DNA of 59,935 bases from Pseudocalidococcus azoricus BACA0444 (GTDB lineage Bacteria > Cyanobacteriota > Cyanobacteriia > Thermosynechococcales > Thermosynechococcaceae), in contig NZ_JAVMIP010000011.1 of NCBI RefSeq assembly GCF_031729055.1, positions 1 to 59,935 of the forward strand, in the 5' to 3' direction. Both the position numbers and the translations under genes were made by a program. The notes below the pieces were generated by a model, which saw only the letters and a program-made list of their open reading frames with translations, was not told where the DNA came from and did not search any database. The stretch's first letter is position 1. Each line of letters begins with the position of its first letter. Positions 38,537 through 47,275 of this stretch are shown piece after piece.

Positions 38537-38695
38537 ATGCAAATTTTATTTGTGATCTTTTTTGCCTTTTTGAGTGTTTGGATTGTTGAGCTAACGGTGC
38601 ATTTGCCCTTGGATATTCTCAACTGGATTCATGTGCCCCAACTAATTTGGCTTGGGGTTTTGGTCGGGTTGTTGGCCTGGGTGCTGGGGGATTGA
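38537..38695 (+). CDS. Small hydrophobic protein (52 residues)
   Basis: Begins MQILFVIFFAFLSVWIVEL, has a short polar break (HLPLDILNWIHVP), and ends in a second hydrophobic helix closing with WVLGD. An in-frame ATG at 38507 would add ten residues without obvious support. The two-helix layout and strand context upstream of rsmB support a genuine small membrane protein, but I do not recognise it. Confidence 0.5.
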   Translation: MQILFVIFFAFLSVWIVELTVHLPLDILNWIHVPQLIWLGVLVGLLAWVLGD

Positions 38696-38806
38696 GGATT
38701 AAATCAAGGACTAGAGATTAATTCACCAACCTAGTCAAGGGCCTGGGGATCGGTTACGCTCTTAAGTCCACATCCTTACGTTTCTACCCTTGGCTCACTG
38801 TTGTCC

Positions 38807-40183
38807 ATGTCTGCCCCTAGCTTGCTGTCCTCTGTTGCGGTCAACCTCAAAGCAACCCCCCGTTACCAGGCCTATCTGACGCTCCAAGCCATTGCCAAGG
38901 GAGCCTATGCCGATGTTGCCCTCAGTCGGGTTTTACATCAGTCGCCCTTAAGTGCTGTAGATCGGGGCCTGGTCACGGAATTGGTCTATGGCACAGTCCG
39001 GCGGCAACGCACCCTCGATGTTTTGATTGATCACCTGTGTCGGCAGCGGCAACAGCCCTTAAACCTGCGGTTAATTTTGCGCTTGGGTCTCTATCAGTTA
39101 CGGTACTTGGGGCAAATTCCCGCCGCAGCGGCCGTGAATACCAGTGTGGAGTTGGCTAAGGGCTGTGGTCTGACGGGCCTGGCTGGAGTGGTGAATGGGG
39201 TCTTGCGGGCCTACTTACGGATCAGTCAAGATCGAGACCCTCTCCCTCCCGTGGCGGATCCCCTCCTCAATTTGGCTGTTCAAGAAAGTTTTCCCGATTG
39301 GATTGTCCAGGCCTGGGTGGGCCAATTGGATCTCCCGGAAACTACGGCTCTTTGCCAGTTTTTTAACCAGCCCCCCACCCTTGACCTGCGGGTTAATTCT
39401 CTCCAAGTCAGCCCCACAGAGGTTTTAGCGGCCCTGGCCAGTGCCAAAATCAAGGCTACCCCGATTGCCAACTTACCGGGGGGAATTCGTCTCGGGCCTG
39501 GCCTGGGGGCTATTGCCGCGTTGCCCGGTTATGACACAGGTTGGTGGTCTGTCCAAGATGCCGCGGCTCAACTTGTCACTCATTTACTGGATCCACAACC
39601 AGGGGAGACGATTATTGATGCCTGTGCAGCCCCTGGGGGAAAAACCACCCACATCGCTGAATTAATGCAGGATCGGGGTACGGTGATTGCCCTGGATCGG
39701 GTCGCCTCACGCCTCCGGAAACTGAAGCAAAATCAACAACGGCTCCAGTTAACCTGCCTCCAGGCCCAGTTGGCCGATAGTACCCAAGTGCAAACCATGT
39801 TACCCCTGGCCGACCGCGTCCTAGTTGATGCCCCCTGTTCCGGCCTGGGAACTCTCCACCGCCATGCCGATGCCCGTTGGCGACAAACCCCCACGACCCT
39901 GGCCCAATTAGTCAGCCTCCAGTCCCAACTCCTGCAAAATGCCGCAACCTGGGTTAAACCAGGGGGAATTATGGTCTATGCCACCTGTAGTTTGCATCCC
40001 GATGAAAATCAAGAGCAAATTGCGAATTTTCTCCAGACTCACCCCCATTGGCATATTGCCCCCTTACCGCCAACCTTTCCCCGCCCCGATCTCCAGTCGG
40101 CCCAAGGATGGCTCCAGGCCTGGCCCCAGCGCCAACAAATGGATGGATTTTTTATGGTGCGGTTGCAGCGCGATACCCCATGA
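38807..40183 (+). CDS. rsmB: 16S rRNA m5C967 methyltransferase RsmB
   Basis: 458 residues from the ATG at 38807; a TTG at 38801 is the alternative. The N-terminal ~140 residues are the NusB-like RNA-binding domain (ALSRVLHQSPLSAVDRGLVT, ELVYGTVRRQRTLDVLIDHL). The C-terminal part is the methyltransferase: SAM loop IIDACAAPGGKTTHIAEL, DRVLVDAPCSGLGTLHRHAD with one catalytic Cys, and MVYATCSLHPDENQ with the second. Methylates cytosine 967 of 16S rRNA. The 3' end overlaps the convergent CPBP protease gene by 32 bases. Confidence 0.93.
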   Translation: MSAPSLLSSVAVNLKATPRYQAYLTLQAIAKGAYADVALSRVLHQSPLSAVDRGLVTELVYGTVRRQRTLDVLIDHLCRQRQQPLNLRLILRLGLYQLRYLGQIPAAAAVNTSVELAKGCGLTGLAGVVNGVLRAYLRISQDRDPLPPVADPLLNLAVQESFPDWIVQAWVGQLDLPETTALCQFFNQPPTLDLRVNSLQVSPTEVLAALASAKIKATPIANLPGGIRLGPGLGAIAALPGYDTGWWSVQDAAAQLVTHLLDPQPGETIIDACAAPGGKTTHIAELMQDRGTVIALDRVASRLRKLKQNQQRLQLTCLQAQLADSTQVQTMLPLADRVLVDAPCSGLGTLHRHADARWRQTPTTLAQLVSLQSQLLQNAATWVKPGGIMVYATCSLHPDENQEQIANFLQTHPHWHIAPLPPTFPRPDLQSAQGWLQAWPQRQQMDGFFMVRLQRDTP

Positions 40184-41000
40184 CCCCAGCCAAGGCCAAT
40201 AGCAACACCAGGCCCATCAATCCGGCTAAGGGATTTCCACCCACCCCCGTTAACCACTCTGGAATACCCGCACTGGGCCGAAAAAGACCACCCACATTGA
40301 CCCAGTAATAGCCCGCAACCAAACCCCCATGCAGTCCAATGGCCATTCCTAACCGCCGGCCCCAGGCCTGTTTGGCCCATCCCAAGCTCAAGCCGAGGAG
40401 AACCAGACCGAGAAATTGGGGAGCCGTCGCCAAAATGACCTCTAAGGGGCGAATAAAATGTAACGCCGCAAAGATCAGGGCCTGGATCAGCACGGCACTG
40501 TTGGGTTGATAGTCCAGTTCTAACTCCTGTTGCAGCCAGCCCCGAAAGAGCAATTCCTCCGCAAACCCTATCCCCAGGCCAACCAGTAGCCCCTCAGGCA
40601 CAATCTTCAGGAAATGTCCCGAAAAGCCCTCAAAGCCGACCCAACCCAGGCCCCACTGGCTGCCAAAAAGAATCCCAATCAACCCCAGGCCCAGCAACCA
40701 GCCGAGGCCCGCTTCCCGTCCAAGTTGCCGGCTCAAGGGTAAGCCATAGAACCTGAAGGGCTGTTTTTGCCGATGAACCCGCTGTCCCCACTCCCGGAGG
40801 AGGAGGATAAACAGACTGTAAAGCAGGCCCAGACTTAACCCACTCACGGGGCCAACCTCACCCCAAATTAGATAGAAGGGAATTGCCCAAGGGAGCCAGA
40901 GGGCCAACAATGTCAACAAAAACATACCCACCCGGGCCGCGGCTGGGAGGCGGGCCAATGGTTGGGGCCGGGCCTGGGAATACTTATTCGTCCGGTTCAA
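40152..41000 (-). CDS. CPBP-family intramembrane protease
   Basis: 282 residues with about eight hydrophobic segments. The CPBP (Abi) motifs are present: GFAEELLFRGWLQQEL with the paired catalytic-type glutamates (about residues 164-179), and ALIFAALHF with the His. These glutamic proteases of the Rce1 type act within membranes; bacterial members serve in bacteriocin immunity or protein processing, and substrates are mostly unknown. The start overlaps the end of clpS by 17 bases, so the two are co-transcribed. Some in-frame starts lie a little downstream of the first ATG. Confidence 0.82.
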   Translation of the reverse strand: MNRTNKYSQARPQPLARLPAAARVGMFLLTLLALWLPWAIPFYLIWGEVGPVSGLSLGLLYSLFILLLREWGQRVHRQKQPFRFYGLPLSRQLGREAGLGWLLGLGLIGILFGSQWGLGWVGFEGFSGHFLKIVPEGLLVGLGIGFAEELLFRGWLQQELELDYQPNSAVLIQALIFAALHFIRPLEVILATAPQFLGLVLLGLSLGWAKQAWGRRLGMAIGLHGGLVAGYYWVNVGGLFRPSAGIPEWLTGVGGNPLAGLMGLVLLLALAGVMGYRAATAP

Positions 41001-41265
41001 TGGTACTTGTCAATCCAGCCATTTTCAGAGCTTCACAATAAAACTCAGCATGTTCCAAGGCACAGGTAATCACGAGGGCCACACCATTGGTATGGGCTTC
41101 CATCATGATGTCCACGGCCTGGGGTTGGGTCAGACTGGGGACTGTTTTCAGCAGGGTTTCCACCACATGTTCCATTGAATTAAAGTCATCGTTATGGAGC
41201 AACACCCGATAACGGGGCGCAAGTTTCCGAACTGTAGATGTTTTTTCAATGGTTTGCACAGACAT
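40984..41265 (-). CDS. clpS: ATP-dependent Clp protease adaptor ClpS
   Basis: 93 residues from MSVQTIEKTS; the frame also opens at 41292. ClpS delivers N-degron substrates to ClpC/ClpA. Conserved blocks: YRVLLHNDDFNSMEHVVETL, with the DD and N that line the N-degron pocket, VDIMMEAHTNGVALVITC and ALEHAEFYCEALKMAGL. It is the upstream gene of a two-gene unit with a membrane protease. Cyanobacteria commonly have two ClpS forms; the canonical pocket residues here favour ClpS1, which is inference. Confidence 0.92.
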   Translation of the reverse strand: MSVQTIEKTSTVRKLAPRYRVLLHNDDFNSMEHVVETLLKTVPSLTQPQAVDIMMEAHTNGVALVITCALEHAEFYCEALKMAGLTSTIEPDE

Positions 41266-41384
41266 AATGACTGGGCCTCGCGATCCTGGCACTTTCTAAT
41301 AATTTTGACGGTGACTTTAGTTTAGCCTAGCTCACTTTACAATCTGTAATATCCCCCTGCGCCAATTACTCTTGAGGCCGAGCC

Positions 41385-41921
41385 ATGACTGCAACCACTC
41401 CTCCCCTAGCCCCAAGTATCACCCTGCCAGCGGTCGTCATTTATGATGGCAACTGTAATTTCTGTGTCACCTTTGTCAAACTGTTGGAGCAATGGGATCA
41501 GGGGCAACGCTTTGTTTATGTTCCAATGCAGGATGAAGCCACCCTAGCCCAATGGCACATCACCCCAGCAGCTTGCCAGGCCGGCATGATTTTGTTGGAT
41601 CCGGCTCATCCCCAAGCCTATGTTCAAGGGAGTGCTGCGGCTGAGGAAATTACCCGTTTATTACCTGGTGGAAATGGTTTAATTGCGGCCTATCGAAATT
41701 GGGCCACCCTCAAGGGCCTGGGAGATGCAACCTACGCCACCCTCCGCGATCACCGCTATGCCTGGTTTGGGGGCCGCAGTCAGACCTATAGATCTCCCTA
41801 TCCCGCCCCGGCCTGTGGGGGAAATTGCTCACCGATTACAGCCGTGTCATCTGGCCCAGATCAACCTTCACCCAGCCCAACCTCTCCCCAGCCCTTTGAC
41901 GATGAACTACCGCCAGAGTAA
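41385..41921 (+). CDS. DCC-family (DUF393) thiol oxidoreductase-like protein
   Basis: 178 residues. The DxxCxxC signature is present as VVIYDGNCNFCVTFVKLLEQ (about residues 17-36), followed by FVYVPMQDEATLAQW and GSAAAEEITRLLPGG. These proteins have a thioredoxin-like fold and are presumed redox proteins; the cellular role is unknown. The C-terminal ~35 residues are Pro/Ser-rich and probably disordered. It overlaps the convergent ycf19/YggT gene by 15 bases. Confidence 0.85.
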   Translation: MTATTPPLAPSITLPAVVIYDGNCNFCVTFVKLLEQWDQGQRFVYVPMQDEATLAQWHITPAACQAGMILLDPAHPQAYVQGSAAAEEITRLLPGGNGLIAAYRNWATLKGLGDATYATLRDHRYAWFGGRSQTYRSPYPAPACGGNCSPITAVSSGPDQPSPSPTSPQPFDDELPPE

Positions 41922-42194
41922 GTAGAGCAATCCCTGTTCACCGACTAATAATTCCCGCAATAGACTAATAATCGCCACCCAAATCACCGGGCTAATATCC
42001 ACACCACCAATGGGAGGAATAATTTTCCGGGTCGGGACTAAAAAAGGTTCCGTTGGTGTCGCAACCCAATTAAAGGGAAATTGTCCCAAGTTGGCCTGGG
42101 GATACCAGGTTAAAACGATGCGTAAAATAAACAACAACGTCAACAGCCCCAAGACCAGGCCCAGACCCAAGTTAATCCATTCAAGTGGCTGCAT
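41907..42194 (-). CDS. YggT/Ycf19 (YlmG) family membrane protein
   Basis: 95 residues from MQPLEWINLGLG; an earlier start at 42206 is possible. Two hydrophobic segments flank the family block WYPQANLGQFPFNWVATPTE with PFLVPTRKIIPPIGGVDISP, diagnostic of YggT/YlmG. Plant and cyanobacterial members take part in nucleoid/thylakoid organisation and photosynthetic complex assembly; the exact activity is unknown. Confidence 0.88.
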   Translation of the reverse strand: MQPLEWINLGLGLVLGLLTLLFILRIVLTWYPQANLGQFPFNWVATPTEPFLVPTRKIIPPIGGVDISPVIWVAIISLLRELLVGEQGLLYLLWR

Positions 42195-42301
42195 TGTCAA
42201 ACCCATGCCCTAGAGTAACTTTTCTGATCTTATCCCCTTCTTATCGCCTCGGATAGTTTTCAATAGAGGGGCCTGAATCAATCGCCGAGGGGGTTCAATG
42301 G

Positions 42302-42397
42302 CTACTCTGCACCGTGGCCATTGTCCAGTGGAGGCCGCAAAACTGGAGAGTAAACAGCCTGCTTCTTCACCTTGCCAGTGCCTTCAGTTGGGGTCAT
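42302..42397 (-). CDS. Possible 31-residue small protein downstream of the epimerase
   Basis: Begins 8 bases after the epimerase stop, with AGGA five bases before the ATG, and reads MTPTEGTGKVKKQAVYSPVL, then RPPLDNGHGAE. It is hydrophilic, basic in the middle and has no membrane helix. The plus strand of the same stretch also has a short open frame (42298-42408, 36 codons), so only one is likely real. The ribosome site and operon position favour this one. I do not recognise it. Confidence 0.3.
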   Translation of the reverse strand: MTPTEGTGKVKKQAVYSPVLRPPLDNGHGAE

Positions 42398-42404
42398 GGT
42401 GTTC

Positions 42405-43319
42405 CTAAGCATCCTCCTTGAGAATGTCGGCCAAAGCCGCCTGGGCATCGGGAAACTTGAACCTAAAACCCACTGCTTGGAGCCGTTGGGGTAAAACCTG
42501 TTGTCCTTCTAGAACAACCTGGGCCGCTTCCCCTAAGAGTAACTCCAAGACAAAATCCGGCACGGGTAGCCAAGAGGGCCGCCCCATTACTTGCCCCAGA
42601 GTTTGACAAAAATCCGTCATCCGTTGCGGGGTAGGGGCCGTGGCATTGTAGATTCCTGCCATTTGCCCATCCTGAAGGGCCTGGAGCATGATGTTTACTA
42701 AATCATCTTGATGAATCCAAGAAAACCATTGTCGCCCTGAACCAATGGGGCCACCCGCAAACAGCTTGAAGGTGGGTAACATCTGCCCCAATGCCCCCCC
42801 CAGGCCCAGGACAATCCCAAAGCGTAAAATTACCAATCGGGTTCCCAATGCGCTAACTTTTGCGGCTTCCATTTCCCAGGCCTGGCAGACCGAGGCTAGA
42901 AAATCCTGGCCGGCTGGACTCGTTTCCGTGAAGGTGGCTGTTTCGCTGGTTCCGTAATAGCCAATGGCCGAGGTACTAATCAAAACTGGTGGCCGGGGAT
43001 TGGCCTGGGCAATAGCTTCGACAAGTTTTGCAGTCCCGACTTGACGGCTATTGAGAATTTCTTGCTTACGGGCTGGAGTCCAACGACCTTGGGCCAAGGG
43101 TTCACCGGCTAAATTAATCACCGCATCACAACCCGCAATCGCCTGCTGCCAGGCCCCGGAGGTTTGGGGGGTATAGGCCACAACTTCCACTCGGGGAAAT
43201 TGGGCTGTTGCTTTGACTGGATCCCGCGTTAACAATAAACAATCATCGCCCTGGGCCTGGAGTCGGGTGATTAGTCGGGTGCCAACGAGGCCAGTGCCGC
43301 CAGTAACTGCAATTTTCAT
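42405..43319 (-). CDS. TIGR01777-family NAD(P)-binding epimerase-like protein
   Basis: 304 residues from MKIAVTGGTGLVGTRLI; the frame opens further upstream at 43364 but that part is unlike the family. It is an extended SDR. The nucleotide loop is TGGTGLVG; INLAGEPLAQGRWTPARKQE is the family signature. The active-site Tyr block is ISTSAIGYYGTSETATF, WSxHQDDL is present as FSWIHQDDLVNIMLQAL, and the C-terminal DUF1731 part is VPDFVLELLLGEAAQVVLEG. The substrate is unknown; plant relatives are linked to plastid division or cell-cycle control. Confidence 0.88.
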   Translation of the reverse strand: MKIAVTGGTGLVGTRLITRLQAQGDDCLLLTRDPVKATAQFPRVEVVAYTPQTSGAWQQAIAGCDAVINLAGEPLAQGRWTPARKQEILNSRQVGTAKLVEAIAQANPRPPVLISTSAIGYYGTSETATFTETSPAGQDFLASVCQAWEMEAAKVSALGTRLVILRFGIVLGLGGALGQMLPTFKLFAGGPIGSGRQWFSWIHQDDLVNIMLQALQDGQMAGIYNATAPTPQRMTDFCQTLGQVMGRPSWLPVPDFVLELLLGEAAQVVLEGQQVLPQRLQAVGFRFKFPDAQAALADILKEDA

Positions 43320-43374
43320 AACATGGATGCCTGTGGTGGTGAAGAGATTACCCGCAACGGTCAAAGGAAAAGCC

Positions 43375-43755
43375 TTAACTGAGCTTCAACGCTGATGCCG
43401 GCACATCATCCCAAGTTTTCACGGTGCGTAAGCGGGTCAGCCAGCCAGCAGACTTTTGTTCTGGGGTCAGGTTTTCTTCAAAGGAGTGTTGACATTCCTC
43501 CCCTTGGGCCTGGTCACAGCAAGCAATACAGGCATAGAGTAACCCAGAGGGGTCTAGCTGTTCACACACCCAAATTGTTGTATCAGATAACTGCTCCATC
43601 CGGCCAATAAACTCCACAACAGCACAAGCCCAAACCTTTTTTATTGTAGGGACTGTCCTGCAAATTATGGGGTTCTGGCATAGTTCTGCACTATCCCCAA
43701 GCACAAGGTAATCCAGACCAAAATTAATCAAATAAGAATTAGTAGCAATAGTCAT
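43375..43755 (-). CDS. Hypothetical protein, 126 residues
   Basis: Soluble and cysteine-containing (ICRTVPTIKKVWACAVVEF, then LLYACIACCDQAQGEEC). The C-terminal part is acidic then aromatic (SAGWLTRLRTVKTWDDVPAS). It is encoded just upstream of the epimerase on the same strand with a 55-base gap, so the two may share a transcript. I do not recognise the family. The cysteine cluster might bind a metal. Confidence 0.5.
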   Translation of the reverse strand: MTIATNSYLINFGLDYLVLGDSAELCQNPIICRTVPTIKKVWACAVVEFIGRMEQLSDTTIWVCEQLDPSGLLYACIACCDQAQGEECQHSFEENLTPEQKSAGWLTRLRTVKTWDDVPASALKLS

Positions 43756-43806
43756 GATGAACTGCTATCATATTCTACGGAAAGTTACTAGGAGTAATTC
43801 GCAACT

Positions 43807-44892
43807 ATGGACAAGTTGACCCGACGCGGCGTATTAGGGTTGGGTGCTGCGGCAACGGCATATTTAGCCCACGAACTCTATCGAGGTGGGTCAGGTTGGG
43901 ATGAGGCTGATGCTGCTAATCCTCAGATTGCCCAAGCCAATCGGGTCCTCAACCTCTATTCGGCTCGCCACTACGACACGGACAAAGCCCTTTACACCGG
44001 ATTTACCCAGGCGACTGGGATTCGCGTCAATGTGATTGAGGCTGAGGCGGACGCTTTAATCGAGCGGATCAGAAATGAAGGGGCCAACAGTCCGGCGGAT
44101 GTGCTGATGACCGTAGATGCAGGTCGGTTGTGGCGGGCCCAAGAGCAAGGGGTGTTTCAGCCTATTCAGTCGGCGGTTTTGAATCGGGCTGTACCTGCCA
44201 ATTTACGGGATCCCCAAGGCAACTGGTATGGACTATCCCGCCGGGCCCGGGTGTTGATTTACAACAAAGCTCGGGTTAAGCCCAGTCAACTCTCCACCTA
44301 TGAAGCCCTTGTAAATCCCCAATGGCGAAAACAAGTTTTAACGCGATCATCTAGCAATGTTTATAGCCAATCTTTGACAGGAGCTCTCATTGCAATTCAC
44401 GGTGTGCCGAAGGTTGAATCCTGGGCCAAAGGCTTAGTCGCCAACTTTGCCCGCTCTCCCCAAGGTGGTGATACAGATCAAATTCGGGCTGTTGCGGCAG
44501 GGATTGGTTCAGTGGCCATTGCTAACCATTACTATCTGGTCCGGTTAATGGAGTCGAGTAAGTCAGAGGATCGGGACGTGGCTGCCAAGGTCGGGCTGTT
44601 TTTCCCCAATCAAAAAGCTCAGGGAACCCATGTGAATATCTGCGGGGCTGGCGTTGCCAAGGGAGCACCAAACCGAGCGGCGGCAATTCGCTTTTTGGAA
44701 TATCTCGTTAGCCCCAAAGCCCAGGCCATGTTTGCCCAAGGGAACTTTGAATTTCCAGTTGTCCGAGGTGTTCCGCTTTATCCTGCGGTCGCCAAGCTCG
44801 GAAATTTCAAAGCCGAAACCGTGAGTGCAGCCGTATTTGGCCGGAACAATCCTGAAGCACTGCGGTTAATGGATCGGGCTGGCTGGCGTTAG
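43807..44892 (+). CDS. futA: Ferric iron-binding protein of the FutA/IdiA type
   Basis: 361 residues. A Tat signal is visible ([20 protein letters not shown]). The mature protein follows periplasmic Fe(III)-binding proteins: [60 protein letters not shown] and [20 protein letters not shown]. The tyrosines that bind iron would be those near [11 protein letters not shown]. It either feeds an iron ABC importer or, like IdiA/FutA1, protects photosystem II under iron starvation. No permease or ATPase gene is adjacent. Confidence 0.88.
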   Translation: MDKLTRRGVLGLGAAATAYLAHELYRGGSGWDEADAANPQIAQANRVLNLYSARHYDTDKALYTGFTQATGIRVNVIEAEADALIERIRNEGANSPADVLMTVDAGRLWRAQEQGVFQPIQSAVLNRAVPANLRDPQGNWYGLSRRARVLIYNKARVKPSQLSTYEALVNPQWRKQVLTRSSSNVYSQSLTGALIAIHGVPKVESWAKGLVANFARSPQGGDTDQIRAVAAGIGSVAIANHYYLVRLMESSKSEDRDVAAKVGLFFPNQKAQGTHVNICGAGVAKGAPNRAAAIRFLEYLVSPKAQAMFAQGNFEFPVVRGVPLYPAVAKLGNFKAETVSAAVFGRNNPEALRLMDRAGWR

Positions 44893-44943
44893 GGCCTTTC
44901 AGGGTAAAATCCCAAACTAGAACCCCTCGCATTTGGAAAATCT

Positions 44944-45456
44944 ATGGCGGCATCAGTCCCTAGCCAATCGGTCTTGGAATCTTTAATTATCGCCCTGGAA
45001 AATGATAATAGTGGGGCTGTGGCTGATGCCCTAGGAACAGGCCTAGACCCGAATAGTGTCAATGCGGAGGGGATTCCCCTATTGGCGTTGGCCGCAGAGG
45101 TGGGCGCAGTGGAATCCGTGAAGCTACTATTAGCCGCTGGGGCAACTGTTGATCAAGGGGATGGGGATCATTGGACTCCCCTGATGGCAGCGGCCGGGGG
45201 CAATTACCTGGAGATTGTCGAACTCCTCTTGGGGGCTGGGGCTGATGTCAATGCTCAAACGAGCTTTGGATTAACCCCCCTAATGGCGGCCGCAGCTAAA
45301 GGACAATTGGCAACGACAGAGTTTCTCTTAAAAGCGGGGGCCAACCTGGGAGCGCGCGATCAAAATTCTTGGACAGCCTTGGTCTGGGCCTTGGAAGCAG
45401 GGCATACTGAAGTTGTCCAGGCCCTCAAGGCTGCCCGTGCCAAACTGGTGGGATGA
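44944..45456 (+). CDS. Ankyrin-repeat protein
   Basis: 170 residues made of about four ankyrin repeats with the consensus TPLxxAA...G: IPLLALAAEVGAVESVKLLL, TPLMAAAGGNYLEIVELLLG, TPLMAAAAKGQLATTEFLLK and TALVWALEAGHTEVVQALKA. It is a protein-binding scaffold with no enzymatic domain. Its stop overlaps the start of the MscS-like channel gene by 4 bases (ATGA at 45453-45456), which implies coupled translation in fixed ratio and suggests the channel as its partner. Confidence 0.88.
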   Translation: MAASVPSQSVLESLIIALENDNSGAVADALGTGLDPNSVNAEGIPLLALAAEVGAVESVKLLLAAGATVDQGDGDHWTPLMAAAGGNYLEIVELLLGAGADVNAQTSFGLTPLMAAAAKGQLATTEFLLKAGANLGARDQNSWTALVWALEAGHTEVVQALKAARAKLVG

Positions 45457-47237
45457 TTGCTGTTAACTTTCGTTTTTTCCTCATCTTGGCGTTGATTCCC
45501 CTCCTAGTTGCTGCCAAGAAGTCAGATGTCACGACCAATTGGATGGCGGTCTTTGCCGATTTGCTGTTAATGACCGGCCTGGTGGGCGTGGCTGTTGCCC
45601 TCGATCGATTGGTGTTGGGTCGGGGCTGGCAATCCCTGGAGCGGCTCCTGATTCAAAAAATTCATCCTAACCAGCGGGCCTGGCTGAAATTTGGTTCGGG
45701 GTTATTGCGCCAGGCCGGGCGAATTATTCTCTGGATTGCCTTAGTAACAACAATTATCCGTCTGAGTGTCGCCCTGCAACCCCTAGAGCAGCCCCTGGGG
45801 AATTTGGTTAGCTGGGCTGGGCTGGAAATTAGCCTGTTATTTAATCGCCCCCTCTTGGATTTGGGCCGCAATAAAATATCCCTAGGATTTTTAGTCCTAC
45901 TGATTGTTCTGAGTGTGGCGGTTTTCTTTACCTCCCATTGGCTAAGCGAATGGTTTAAGCGCAGTGTTCTCCGCGGCCTGGAGGTTGAACGGGGGGCCCA
46001 AGAAACCATTACCCGGATCATTAGCTATTGCCTCACCTTAATTGGCTTGATGATTTTGCTCCAAACAGCCGGGCTGGATCTCAGTTCCCTGACGGTCGTT
46101 GCTGGGGTCTTGGGGATTGGGATTGGCTTTGGCCTCCAGAATTTAGCCAGTAATTTTGTCAGTGGCCTGGCGATTTTGATTGAACAACCAATTAAAGTTG
46201 GCGATTTTATTGAAGTTGATGGCCTATCAGGCACAGTCGAGAAGATTTCGATTCGCTCTACAGTCGTGCGCACCAATGATAGCCAATTTGTGATTGTCCC
46301 CAATAATCGTTTTATTGAACGAAATGTGATTAACTGGAGCTACCAAAGTCCCGAAAGTCGGCTCCATATTCCGGTCGGAGTTGCCTATGGGAGTAACACG
46401 GGCCAAGTTACAGAAGCTTTACTGAATGCGGCCCGGAAAGATTCCCGAATTTTGTTATATCCACCGCCCTGTGTCTGGTTTCGGGGCTTTGGTGATAACG
46501 CCTATCTGTTTGAACTGTTGGTGTGGATCAATCGCCCCCAAGACGCGGAACCGATTAGAAGTGCCTTGAATTTTTTGATTGAGCAGGAACTCCAACGCCA
46601 AGGGATCCAAATTCCTTTTCCCCAACGGGATATTTATTTACATGGACTTGAGGGTAGTTCTAAGAACTTGACCAGTGCCGTGCAAAAACTTCGCAACCAG
46701 GCCCCGGAAACCAGCCCAGCCACTCCAACCCGTCAACACCGGGAATTACGGAATATGCTCAGGAAGGTGAGTTATTTTGGCCAATGTACGGATCAGCAAT
46801 TGGATTTACTCATTGAACAAGGCAAGCCTCGCACCTATCGCACTGGGACTGTCATTTTTCGCCCTGGAGATCCCAGCCATGAAATCTATTTGATCATTTC
46901 CGGCAGTGTAGAGATTCGTTCAGAACGATTAAACCAAAGTTTGGCCACCTGCCATGGGGGAGAAAGTTTTGGGGATGTCACCGTCTTAACTGGCATGGCC
47001 CGTCTATCTACTGTGATTGCGGTTGAGTCTTGTAATGTCTTTGTGATTAATTTGCAATCCTTAAAGAATCTCCTCCAAGAAGATCCCCAACTCGCCGAAA
47101 GTATTGCCAATGATTTATCAGCCCGGCAACAAGTCCTCCAAGAACTGGGGTTTATGAGTGAAGATGGAAATAATGACCGTCCTCTCCCTTCCTTTGCTTG
47201 GTTTCGTCAGCGTCTCCAGGCCCTCTTTAATGTCTAA
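45453..47237 (+). CDS. MscS-type channel with C-terminal cyclic-nucleotide-binding domain
   Basis: 594 residues. Several N-terminal membrane helices (about 1-210) precede the MscS pore and beta domain: VVAGVLGIGIGFGLQNLASN (about 215-234), ILIEQPIKVGDFIEVDG, VRTNDSQFVIVPNNRFIERN. A C-terminal cNMP-type domain spans about 440-560, with GTVIFRPGDPSHEIYLIISG at 465-484 and a phosphate-cassette-like region ESFGDVTVLTGMARLST, where the usual Glu is Asp. Such channels may be gated by cyclic nucleotides rather than, or as well as, tension, as shown for bCNG channels. The gene is translationally coupled to the ankyrin protein. Confidence 0.9.
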   Translation: MIAVNFRFFLILALIPLLVAAKKSDVTTNWMAVFADLLLMTGLVGVAVALDRLVLGRGWQSLERLLIQKIHPNQRAWLKFGSGLLRQAGRIILWIALVTTIIRLSVALQPLEQPLGNLVSWAGLEISLLFNRPLLDLGRNKISLGFLVLLIVLSVAVFFTSHWLSEWFKRSVLRGLEVERGAQETITRIISYCLTLIGLMILLQTAGLDLSSLTVVAGVLGIGIGFGLQNLASNFVSGLAILIEQPIKVGDFIEVDGLSGTVEKISIRSTVVRTNDSQFVIVPNNRFIERNVINWSYQSPESRLHIPVGVAYGSNTGQVTEALLNAARKDSRILLYPPPCVWFRGFGDNAYLFELLVWINRPQDAEPIRSALNFLIEQELQRQGIQIPFPQRDIYLHGLEGSSKNLTSAVQKLRNQAPETSPATPTRQHRELRNMLRKVSYFGQCTDQQLDLLIEQGKPRTYRTGTVIFRPGDPSHEIYLIISGSVEIRSERLNQSLATCHGGESFGDVTVLTGMARLSTVIAVESCNVFVINLQSLKNLLQEDPQLAESIANDLSARQQVLQELGFMSEDGNNDRPLPSFAWFRQRLQALFNV

Positions 47238-47275
47238 CCCTTCAGGCTCCCATTCTTATTGCCCCTGACGTTCCG

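Noticed and set aside
42298..42408. 36-codon plus-strand frame with several cysteines
   Set aside because: It has no ribosome site and overlaps the better-placed minus-strand small frame at 42302-42397.
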